A stretch of DNA of 64,000 bases. Source: Chondrosia reniformis (taxonomy: Eukaryota > Porifera > Demospongiae > Chondrillida > Chondrillidae). The position numbers and the translations under genes are program-made. This document shows positions 26,374 through 37,363 of the stretch, in pieces. Numbering within the stretch: the stretch's first letter is position 1; every line of letters starts with the position of its first letter. The DNA is taken from positions 744,001-808,000 of the forward strand of contig OX359197.1 of NCBI GenBank assembly GCA_947172415.1, given 5' to 3'. The notes beneath the pieces were generated by a model, which was not told the DNA's origin, made no database searches, and saw only the letters and a program-made list of their open reading frames with translations.

Positions 26374-27640
26374 TTATTTTATTTTCTTCCTTTCCTTTTG
26401 TCTCTTCTCAACATCATATTCTCTATTGTCCTCCAAGTCTCCACGTAACAACACCTATTTAGTACAATGTACACAATATAAGTACATGCAAATCTATATA
26501 TACGTAGTTACATGGCATAAAGATTTGAAATAATTCCATCAACTTAAAACAGTTGAATATACCACAATTTTATTTACGTATTTAGTTCAGAGGTGATAAT
26601 TGATAATAGCCATTTTTTGGCTATATAGCTACTTTAAAGGGGTGTGTATTTATAAACAATATTAAACTGTTAGACATATAATATGCAGTTCTTATTTTCT
26701 CTGTATAGATCTAGATCTGTTGCACAAATATATATCTGGTGAAATTCATCCATCAAATTACGTATATATGTAGTGTTTACCTTGACCAACAACTTGACAA
26801 TAAAGTAAGTCCAGTAGACTTGCATGCAGTACAGGAGAAAGAGAAGAATGTTGAAGGGAAGATAGAAAGCTCCTTCACTGCACACTAAAACACATGCCAC
26901 TGTTGTGGAGTACATGACCTTCATAGGGAACCAGTACAGACGGCACAGGAACCTGAAATAGATTAGCAATACAGCAACATTACAAGTACAACAACAATAT
27001 ACTGCATATCGGGAATTGGATGGGTGCGTCTAAAGAATGTGCAGTTCCTCAGGTAGTTTTCTTCCGAATGTAAAGACTATTTCTAGACATACCGTGTGTA
27101 CAATAAATACGTATATTATACATATATGTAGTTGAGTTATACAACACGCACAAATAAAATAAAAATAAAAAAACATTTTAAAATAAAAATGACAAGTAGG
27201 GATGGCAGTGTTTAAATAGTGATTTATCCATGTAGAGTCTCAGAGTTGTATTGATACTACATACGTATACAGTGTTCATTTTTGTGAAGAATAAAATTAA
27301 TAGATTAATCAAAGATTGTGGTTATAATTCGGAATAACGAGGTGCTTGCATTTTTGAACAAATTAAATATTACATAATTTTGTTTTCTACCTAAATTTGA
27401 ACATCATTTTCAAGATGGTTGCCTAACTGGGGTGGTCATTAAGTGAGGTCAAATGCATCACTAATACTAATTACTTACCAGGAAAATATGAATGTGGCAA
27501 ACAAGCCATTTGCAATGTTCTCTATCTTTGGGTACTTCTGTCCATCCATCTCTTTGAAATATATAACAGTCTTACCAAACTCAAGCAATACATCTCCGAT
27601 GTCATGTAGGAACAGTACTAGCAGTCCAACGTAATGGTAC
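26374..27640 (-). CDS. Ceramide synthase 3' cassette (exons 5-7), intact, no upstream exons of its own
   Basis: Minus-strand exons 27640-27479, 26952-26781 and 26454-26374, all open with GT-AG borders. Exon 5 has the second Lag1 block (FLHDIGDVLLE) and exon 6 the FRLYWFP membrane segment. Exon 7 is a short charged tail ending at TAA (26376-26374). It lies just downstream of the complete ceramide synthase gene, whose exon 4 ends in the matching phase. It could serve as an alternative 3' end giving about 339 residues, or it may be a decaying duplicate. No promoter-proximal exons of its own are seen. Confidence 0.65.
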
Positions 27641-27756
27641 CTACGTAGAGATATGGGACATAGTGGTACCTGGTGTGACGTACAACCACTGGTCTAAGGA
27701 GAATCTACGTACATTTGTCTAAAACTGCTAACTGTTTAGGAAGATCTACTTTGAAT

Positions 27757-30700
27757 TTAGTTTACTTTCTTGGAATCAAGTCTCATTTGTTTCTCTCTCT
27801 TCTCAACATCGTACTCTCTGTTGTCATCCACATCATCTCCATGCACCAGCACCTAACGAACATCAAGCAACATGAGTGATAACCAAACCACAAGTGTTTA
27901 ATTTGAATCATCATAGTGATAATCAAACCATAACTTTTTAATACTTAATTTGAGGACAACATAAAGAGAAGCAAATACTGGGAACCAAATCCAAGACAGT
28001 TAAACCACCAGCACTAACCCAATTATCACATTAGCAAACATTTTCATAGTCCTAACTAATTTAGTTTTTGTATCCTTACAACATTCAAAATAAGGAAACA
28101 TAAATAACAACATTAGCAACATTAGTTAAAATGATAAATGGAACAGTTTCCCACCATATCTACCCCAAGTGTGTGCCAATGACATGTGAAATAGCCAAGG
28201 ATTCACAGAAGATCAAGATAGAGGAAAGACAAAGATTCCCAGGATCACTCATGAAGGGTGGAATTCCCAGAAACGGCTATCTGACCCAGTGGAGAAGAAG
28301 AGGAAAGAAGGGAAAAGAAGGAAGAAAAGACTCCTGTATACTCATTCAAAGCTCTCTTCAGGTTTAGTTCCCCTATAGGCTCTTTTACAGAATAGGCATA
28401 TAGCATGTAGGAAAATGGTATCTTAGATTTTTCATGAAGCTAAGTGCATATAGAAGAAAACAAGAAGGCAAAGGCTCCCATACAGGGTTACTGATGAAGA
28501 GTGGAATTCCCAGAAACAGTTATCTGGTAAAGTGGATAAAAGGAAGAAAACTTGATATGGAATGACACTGCATCCTCATCCAGAGGCAACACAAGACCAT
28601 ATAGAATATATATTCTAAGTACAATTTGTGCTATTTTTGTATGATGTCAACTGTGAATGTAAGAAATTGATATTTTTATCGTGTAAAGATAATTCACTCG
28701 ATTCCAACCAAATGATTCACAATAGATCATTACTAACGTTTCAGCCACATACTGTGGCCTTCATCAGAGTATAACAAAAAAACAAATCTAGTAGGCAAAT
28801 AAGGAAGTCTATAAATTGAATAGCTATTTTTATCTTACTCATGTATCTTGTTATGATGGTTATTGCATAAAATAATGTTCTACATTAAAGCATACTACAT
28901 ACATACATACATGTAGGCAAACTCCACTAAAGTGCTATACATACTCCAGCACTACATACAAATGACGTACAGTGAGTGTTTTAACTAGTTTACCCTTACT
29001 GAAAATTACACTTGAAATGGCACTTATCTAATAGAGAGTTTCTATGGCGATTAGATAATAAATGGAGTGGCACATACGTACAATTAACAAGGTCCCCACG
29101 ACCAACTTAACTACTTGAATATCTGTTTATCCTATACACAAAGTGCATTAATCTAGTTGCCATAGTAATATAACTCCTACTTTGATTAGTAACTTGATGA
29201 TGAAGATGGTCCAATAGATTTGCAAGCAGTAGAGAAGAAAGAGCATTGTATTGAAGGGAAGATAGAAAGCTCCATCTCTGCAAAAGTGAAGACTTGCCAC
29301 ACAGGTAGAATAGACCACCTTTGTCGGAAACCAGTAGAGTCGAAAAAGGAACCTAATTGAATAATAAAAGAAAACTTTATATGTATGCATAAATATGGAA
29401 GTGAATTGCTTTATATTACGTACATCTACAAACTAAGTATTACTGTATGAAGTACTACTATATGAAGTACTACATGAAGTACAATATGAAGTACTATATG
29501 AAGTACTGTATGAATTACTGTATGAATTACTACATGAAGTACTATACGTGTATACGTATGAATTACTACGTATATGAATTACTATATGAAGTACATATTA
29601 GGTGCAAATATACATACATACATTACATATATTTGAGACAGAAGTTGAGAGATAAAATGAGTTTGAAAGTGAGTGTATACTATAATAAACTGACCAGGAG
29701 ATCACAAATGTAGCAAAGCCCACATCCCCTGCATTCTTTATCATTTTATGTTTTTTCCCATCCATCACTCTAAAGTATGTAATGGTCTTGGCTCCTTCGA
29801 GAATGACATCACTAATGTCATGCAGGAATAGCACCATCACCCCAATGTAGTAGAACCTATAGACACACGCATACACATATGTGTACACATACATACATGC
29901 AGGAATAGCACCATCACCCCAATGTAGTAGAACCTAGAGACATACATAATTATGCATTATAAGACTCAAGATTTAGCACAGGGAGTCAAGGACTCACAAT
30001 AGATCAAGAAGAAGACAAAGATTCCCAGGGTCACTGATGAAGAGTGGAATTCCCAGAAACAGCTGTACAGCCCAGTGGAAAATAAGAGAAATTGAAGGAG
30101 AAAACTCTTGTATCCTCATCCAAAGCTGTTTCTGGGAATACCACCCTTCATCATGTGTACATTTGAAAAGTGAAATATACATCTTTGTTCACTACCAATT
30201 GACACTTAATAAGCTCACCGCACAGTATAGGACCAGCCTATCAGAGCGATGGTCAGGATGTGGTGGAGCAGGAGAACCATAAAATCTTTCCTCTTTGCAT
30301 TAATAAATATTGTTGTGAATAGGAAGTGAGTATAGGAGCCCAATTGAAACATGTACAACCAATAGATGTCTGGTTCTACTTCCATTCCAACTTTCCAATC
30401 TAAAAAAGAGTAACAACTATACGTATGTATGTATGTAAGTATGTATCGATGTATGGATGTATGTATATTTAAATAGAATTTGTATAGTCCTTTTTACATA
30501 CACAAAAAGACAAACATTTCAAAAACCAAACTCTCAGAGGGAGATACTTTGGCACTAGAACAGCCACCTGAATCTACCAGCTAACAACTTACGTTTCCAA
30601 TGAGCATCAAGGTTGAAGAAGAGTCCTTTGGGATTGTAAACAATTACATAAAGATCCCAAATCCAGTTAAATAAGAACACACAACAGCTCCAACTTGTGT

Positions 30701-32124
30701 CAGGAAATTTTAGAGTCTCTTCCTTTTGAAATTTGAACCATCGAGGGATCCTCTATGGAATAAATAAAGTAACACAAGTATGTAATAGTACTAATTAGTG
30801 AATGAAGATTATTACTTCTACCTAGTTAGTATAAGAGGGGAAACATGAATGGAGCATTACTGTGGCAATTGTAGCTCAGTGGCAGAGCACTGGTGGTCAT
30901 AACCAGCTGTCCTGGGTTCGATTTCCAGCAAATGCTTCTTTTGTGTTTTCCTCTTCATAATTACTTGTGGTTTGATTATCACTTTGATTATTCATAAACT
31001 AAGTCTGTGAGATACTTCCTATATACTGTACGTACATATATACAACTGTAAGATTACATTGGAGGATATACAGTGATAAGATCAACTCAATGGTAAAATA
31101 GAGTGAGGATTCCTTCTAACTGCGTCGAACTTATCTTTTGAAAGGATCATCTTTCGACTTTTAGAGCATCTAAAGACGCATTTTCAATGGTAAAAGACGA
31201 ACTTTCTAAACATTATATTTTATGTAAGGTTACAGTATAATTGCAAAATCTTTATCTTTGAAAGGATTTGTCTTTTAGTCTCTTTTGAACATCTAAAGAT
31301 GCAGTGTTTCTGTTTCTCTGTTCTCTTCGCACCCACTGTTCATGCCCGCCATTTTAATTTTGTCACACACACAAACACACTCTCTCTCTCTCTTTCTCTC
31401 CCACACTCTCTCTCTCTCTTTCTCTCCCACACTCTCTCTCTCTCTTTCTCACACACACTCTCTCTCTCTCTTTCTCTCCCACACTCTCACTCTCTGCATA
31501 TTGAGCTCACCTTTAGTATGAAAAAGTCTAGAAATAGCTTGAGAAGTACCAGACATACTGCAATGAACATGGCATTCATCAGATCTCTAATTTCAAATGA
31601 GGAGTAATTCTTTAAGGCATCAAAAGTCTCACCAAACCATTCTCCCAAGTCTCCTCGTGGCCAACGCTCATCTACCTAAAGATGTGTAAAATAAGGAAAT
31701 AGAAGCTGCAAAATGCATGCATGGCCGCCTAAGGAGATGAAGTTTAGTTTATTAGTCGATGATCTACGTAGAGTCTAGCAAATCAAAAACAAATTTCGCA
31801 GACTTTCGAGACTTGCCCAAGCAAGGTATTTCTTAGTACTATAGTAATACACTTCCATTACAACACACCAATCGCCAGTATGCACATACGTAACATAGTT
31901 ACGACTACCTAAAGGTTTGCCGCAGTCTATTGACTAGTAAATGGTTATATCTAACAAGCTAACTAAGTGGTAATGAAAAAGTCAGAATGCAAACTACAAA
32001 GTTTGAAACGACTATACATCAGTACCTGAGATGAAAAGTTTCCCAGAATCTCCACGAGGATAGGAATTGGGTTGGGGAAGAGTGGAGAGGGAAAGTAAAA
32101 GTTCCGATTCCCCCTTTCGCACAT
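27757..32124 (-). CDS. Ceramide synthase (TLC/Lag1 family), complete
   Basis: Multi-pass ER membrane enzyme that N-acylates sphingoid bases with acyl-CoA. Exons on the minus strand: 32124-32026, 31675-31511, 30752-30593, 30399-30219, 29856-29695, 29352-29181, 27852-27757. They join in frame to 344 residues, normal for the family. An N-terminal membrane segment is in exon 2. Exon 3 has RIPRWFKF before the TLC domain. Exon 4 contains the two catalytic-type histidines of the Lag1 motif (LLLHHILTIAL), and exon 5 the second block (FLHDISDVILEGAK). An acidic C-terminus (GDDVDDNREYDVEK) ends the protein. No homeobox-like domain is present, as in the CERS1 type. Introns hold a (ct)n tract, a tRNA-like foldback and exon-like repeats. 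It is convergent with NLR gene 2. The first exon is the least certain part. Confidence 0.85.
28737..28767 (-). repeat. Hammerhead-like core in ceramide synthase intron 6
   Basis: On the minus strand: ctgatga, a stem with 6-bp arms gccaca/tgtggc, then gaaacg. This is the hammerhead core order with a perfect stem II. Flanking stems I and III are short and uncertain. Such motifs are known from Penelope-like and related retroelements. Confidence 0.45.
29443..29592 (+). repeat. Minisatellite of tatgaagtact-type units
   Basis: About a dozen degenerate 10-12-bp units (tatgaagtac, tatgaattac), upstream of exon 6 within ceramide synthase intron 5. No function is evident. Confidence 0.7.
30829..30985 (+). 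mobile_element. Second tRNA-like foldback element copy
   Basis: Matches the element at 7976-8242 over its central part. The tRNA-like segment is 30865-30935, with tagctcagtgg and ggttcgatttcc as box A and box B. It lies between exons 2 and 3 of the ceramide synthase gene, on the opposite strand to it. Confidence 0.65.
31374..31495 (+). repeat. (ct)n-rich microsatellite
   Basis: Runs of ctctctctct interrupted by tttctctcccacact, in ceramide synthase intron 2, just downstream of exon 2 on the minus strand. Confidence 0.85.
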
Positions 32125-32284
32125 ATCCAGCTGGTGGTTTGGTTACTAAGGGGCCACGATCCACTGTGGTACGATATATGGCGTTACCCTGTAGTTTACA
32201 TTCGGCGGTGAATAACTAAAAAGGTCATGCAGTAACTTTATTAGATCATAATGGGCGGCGCCATGTTTTATCTGACCTTATCTT

Positions 32285-32385
32285 ATATCTTACTGGAAAC
32301 TTGCACTCGTAGTAGAGCTAGATTAAACACTGGAGAAATGAAATATCTGATTAACCATTGATCCTACAAGTATATCTGCTTATGC
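32285..32385 (+). mobile_element. Short LINE fragment
   Basis: About 100 bp matching 14470-14565 of the unit 1 LINE (cactcgtagtagagcta, attaaacactggagaaatga). Only a relic. Confidence 0.6.
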
Positions 32386-32921
32386 GATTACTTGTTCTTA
32401 CTCGTTCTTTTTGATAAGAGCAGCAAAACTTGGAAAGTGGCTATATTGGAAGACTTTGGAAAAGATTTTTGTGCCTTTATTTGCAACTTTGAGAGATGCT
32501 TTTAAAGAGTTACACTTCCTCTTCTCTTTGGGAGAGCAAAGAAATCATGTTTGTCAATTGATTCTCAATGCAACTTTCCAATATTCTGATTTTTGTTAAA
32601 ACTGTAATAGCCATGTAATCTAGATCCAATTTAGATTCTTGTTTTATATATGCAGAGTTAGATATACTGTATTATCCAGGTTAGGTAACTTCATATTCCT
32701 TATATAAGCAGCAGTTATGTTGTACATTGTATATGTTGGTAGCTATTATTGCGGTTGTTATGCATGACTGGCCATTAATATTCAAATACTGCAGTACCAC
32801 CATATTGTTAGCTATTACATAAACATGACCACACACTCTGACAGTTGACAGAAGTAGCAACTACATTTACATATAAGTTAGAGTTGGGTGTGTCCCAAAA
32901 CTCACATGACTCCAAATTAAC
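32386..32921. other. Upstream region of NLR gene 3
   Basis: No gene recognised. Bases 32448-32534 are the reverse complement of the equivalent stretch upstream of gene 4 (48893-48970). The last 31 bases before the start codon are the block shared with genes 2 and 4, likely core promoter or 5' UTR. Confidence 0.5.
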
Positions 32922-35900
32922 ATGGCGATGGCGATGGAGAAGGGTAAGTTGGAGCGGAGTAAACTCCATCTTTCAGTAGAAAATCAGTAGAAAAATCTTT
33001 ATATCGTCACGTAAATCAACTCATCAGAGATTTTTCCTTTTTAAGACTGCTACTTTGCTGTCGGGTCTCTGTTTTATTTAGTGGGCGTTACCGACTTCCG
33101 GTCTCAGTTCTCTCTATGTGTCACCTGCTGTAGGCAATTCGTTCTAAACTGATATTTCGTTTTATCATTTCAGTTCACCAAACCGGCCAGACAACTGCTT
33201 CTGATCGCACTCAACCGAAGGAGACCACAACTGTTGATATGAGGTAATAAGCTAATGACTACATAGTCTGTTCCTTTACTTGTGGTAGTGTAGGTATATG
33301 TGGCATATATTGTGGCTCTTCTGCAGTTCCTAGTCACTAATTACAATTTCAAATATACATACCTTTGATTTGGTTAATTATTAGGTTTTTATTAATAATA
33401 GTTATAGTTGGAACAAATCTTCCTGTACTGAAGTATGTAGCCTCTGGCCCCAGCCAGGTCTAGTTAAAGAAGTTATACGTTTTATTTTATAGGTACCTAC
33501 AACCATTTGGTATATTCAACAACTGAATACATAGTATACATATAGTCTACTATATGGTTGTACTATAACTATTGATCTCATCTGATGTGTACAGTTTGAA
33601 GCTAACATTTGAAGTCCACATGGACAAGCTTCAGACAGCTGTCATTAGTGAAGTGCCTTATAAATGGAGGGAGATAGCAACTGCTTTCGGCTTTACTTAC
33701 AACAAAATGGAAATAATTGAATCAAATAACAGTAAAGATCAGACAAGAATGTATGAGACGTTCTCTGAATGGCTAAGGAGGAGTGATGGAACTGGTGGAA
33801 AAGAGAGAACACTCCAAACTGTGTGTGATGTTCTCAAAGACCGTGACTGTATCATTGAGGTAGACAAGTTGAAGGATATTCTGTCAAAGAGCAGTTAGTC
33901 TTTGCCTTAATTAGAACTTTTTATTGACAATGTGTAAACTGTGAATTTTACTTAAAGTCAGTTGGCAGTTATAGTATTACAGTTATATGGTGGTCACTTT
34001 TCAATACTCACCGTATGCAAAATATTTAGTTTTAGCAGTAACTTCTTATTCTTGGAAACAGTAGGTTGTTACAAGATGTTTGGATTAGTTGTATTCAAAA
34101 GGTTATTTCTGTCCGACTGATATTATATGCATTGTATGGTATATTATATTATCATTGAGGTAGACAAGTTGAAGGACATTTTATCAAAGAGCAGTTAGTC
34201 TTTGCCTTAATTAGACCTTTTTATTGCGTAAACTGTGAATTTTACTTAAAGTCAGTTGGCGGTTATAGTATTACAGTTATATGGTGGTCACTTTTCAATA
34301 CTCACTGTATGCAAAATATTTATCACAATATGTAATCTTAGTTTTAGTAGTAACTTCTTATTCTTGGAAACAGTATATAAATCTAGGTTGATTATTTAAT
34401 TTACAAGATCTTTGGATTAGTTGTATTCAAAGGTCTACCAAATATTCAAAGAGTTATTTCTGTCCGACTGATATTATTTGCATTGTATGGTATAAAGACT
34501 TCAATCAAAAGAACAAATATAGTCCATGATTTAAGAGAGAAATAAATACAATATTACATGTTTGTCTTCTGTCTATTTAACACATGCAGAAGAGTTAAGG
34601 AGTTAACTAATTAATTGCCATATCTTTGGACACCTCAACCTTGTATTATATTTTGGCTATAGTCATCACCTCTGGGTAATACTATTACATGTATATACGT
34701 AGGTGTACTACTCTGTATATAGGTTTATGTATATGTATAGCCATAGTAAATACATTATAGCCTTTCCACAGGTATACATATTGTGCAATTAGGTCCTATT
34801 TTTTCTATATATAGGTTTGAATAACAGTGCTCCTGATGACATGAACTGTACATCACAACTTCCAGTGAGTGCTTTATTTAATAATGATGTACTTTACCAG
34901 CTCCTATGACTTTAGAATACAATACACATACTACTTGTGAGGTTTGTATGAGCCATAGACTGATACAAGATACGTATATACATACGTACGTTGGTAGGTA
35001 GGTTGTCGATATGTTTTACATTTAACTGACTGCTTGTCATCTGTTCTCTTGATTTATACATCTTGCTTTGTCTTGCAGTATTCTTCCTACCAACATTACA
35101 TTTCATACTTAAATATATTATGTTATTACCCAGATTTTCCATACTTTAACATTAATTTTGGCAAACTGTATTTATTGCTGTTTAGCGGTCATTGATTTTA
35201 TGGTGATGTAATGATTCATGAGCCATCTGACAAACCCATGCATACAATTGCATAACAAATAACCATGGTATACAAGAGGAATGGAGTTTTCTGTCAATAG
35301 CTGTGGTATAGTTGTTTCAAGATTCTTTCTCTTTTGGGTCCCATGTAGCATAGGAAATGTGTTCCCGTGAAAACATGTATGGCATCTTTGAGACTCAACA
35401 CAGCTATTTTTCATTAACAATATACTTCTTTATTCTGCCCAAGTGCTCCATTATCCATAGATAGATGATCTTTAATTAGTCTTGAAACGACAAAGAAAAT
35501 TGCATGGTTACAACCAATCACATGAATACTACTGAATGATGATAGAATTAGTGTATGTAGTGATGCTTACAAATGCGTAGTATTGTTATATGTTTGTTTG
35601 TTTTCTCAGAAATCTGTGGTTCCTTTTAAGAAGAATGTTTATTTCGAGTATTGCAAGTTCAAATTGGGTGCTGGAACAACTGACATAAAATATGTCAAAC
35701 TAGCCATCCTGAAGAACAAGCCCTCAGCTAAGTATACCACTGGAGACAGTTTAGCAGTTCTAGATAGTTTCAGAGACTGCGGATCAAAAGGGGAAATAGA
35801 TAGGTTCATAAATCCAGAGGAATTATTGAAAAAGAGTGGTAATAGAATAAGTGTACTCTATGGCCATGCCGGTATGGGCAAAACAACTGCCCTTAAACAC

Positions 35901-37214
35901 ATAGCCCAGCAAGTAGCTATTCAAAAATATGAAAGCGATTTCACTCTAATCCTGTATTTCCCACTGCGAGATGGCACTGTAGGTAGTGCCACTGATCTGA
36001 AAGGCCTCCTTAGCTACTATGGGTCAGATCGCGATATTGCTTCAGTGGAGAAGGAGCTCTTAGATAGAAGAGGTAAAGATGTCCTCTTGGTGTTTGATGG
36101 GGCAGATGAGGCAAAAGAGCTAATAAGAGAGGGTTCACCAAATGTGCTGCTACCTTTGCTGAAGGGTAGGATCCTTCCAGAGGCATCCATCATCCTCTCC
36201 AGTAGACCTGGAGTATGCCCTGACCTTCAGGAAGGTTGTTCCACCTTTTATGAAATCCAGGGATTTGATTCAGTAGCCATCAAAGCTTTTGTAGAAAGCT
36301 TTTTCAAAGGTGATCCCCAAAAAGGTGAAGACATGCTGAAAGCTCTTGAGGAACGGCCAGATCTGATGGCAGGAGCTTTTGTACCAATGAATGTCTTCAT
36401 CTTTTGCTCAATCTATGAGCATGGCCAATCCTCCTTTCCACCTACCATGACCAGCTGCTACAAGACCTTTGTGAGTCAGATATTAGGCAGGGAGTCAGGA
36501 AAGGAAAATGCAACATGTCGTATCAATTCTGAACTCTCTGGTTTACCAAAGGATCTTGGCGATCTTCTTTCTGGCCTTGCTCAAATTGCTTTCAAAGGTC
36601 TCACTACCAATCCACCTTCTTTCATTTTTACCGAGAGCTCCATTTTAGAGATATTTCCAACCCTCAGTTCCACTGGAATTACTGACTCCTTCTTCAAAGG
36701 TCTCCTCCAGGTCCATGCTGGTAAGGTAGGATTCTGTTGTGAATATACCTTCAGCTTCTCTCATGCCACTCTCCAAGAGTTCTTTGCTGCCTTCCATCTT
36801 CAAGGATTATCAGAGAAGAAACAAGTGAAATTTTGGAAATTACATCTGATGAATCCAACATTTTCCATTGTTTTGCGATTCTTTGCTGGTCTTACTGGTC
36901 TGTCATCGAGGGCGTTGGTGAAGCAGTTGACGAAGCCTCAAAGTGGTCTCTTCAAGAAATTCCTTTCTCTGTTCACCACAACACTGCCATCCGAATGTGA
37001 TCTTTCTAATCCACAACTCCTCTTCCTCTTTCATGCACTTTACGAGTCAAAGAACCAACAACTAACTAGAGATATTGTCAAGCATTTGAATGATTCCATT
37101 AAATTTCATATTTTCCTTTCCCCATTTGATCAACTGGTAGTCTCTGACTGCCTTTCACAGTGCAATCACCTGCAAAGTGTAGTATTTAGACGTTCCGCTT
37201 TAGATTTCGTTTAG
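32922..37214 (+). pseudogene. NLR gene 3, 5' part: Death-NACHT, truncated by a retrotransposon
   Basis: Exons 32922-32943, 33174-33243, 33595-33893, 34815-34864, then exon 5 from 35610. P-loop and Walker B motifs are intact. At 37177 the reading frame runs into the left LTR of the antisense element and adds a short foreign tail (VVFRRSALDFV) before TAG at 37212-37214. The product would have Death and NACHT domains but no LRRs. If transcribed, it could act as a signalling-competent or dominant-negative short form. I see no other disabling change in this half. The rest of the gene resumes at 41470. Confidence 0.85.
34151..34198 (+). repeat. Duplicated 3' end of the Death-domain exon, unit 3
   Basis: Repeats 33851-33898 with a few differences, including the gttagt donor. 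It is followed by a second copy of the intron start that resembles unit 1. No acceptor precedes it, so it is probably an unequal-exchange scar. Confidence 0.75.
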
Positions 37215-37363
37215 AGTCAGTCACGATCACATGTGAACTCAACAATGAATGACTAGCAAGCACATGGTTACAACAATAGTTACTATCATGATATTATAAC
37301 ACTACTGTATATGCTATTTCTAGTAACAATTAAGTCCTAACAGTCAGTCACAAGTATGCCACA
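37178..37363 (-). repeat. LTR (3' LTR of the element)
   Basis: 186 bp, tgtagtattt ... tatgccaca on the + strand. It lacks an 8-bp stretch and has 3 extra bases compared with the other LTR. It holds the stop codon of pol at 37348-37350 and the stop that ends the truncated NLR protein. Confidence 0.95.

Noticed and set aside
31299..31607. Plus-strand frame rich in Ser-Leu-His
   Set aside because: Created by the (ct)n microsatellite opposite ceramide synthase exon 2.
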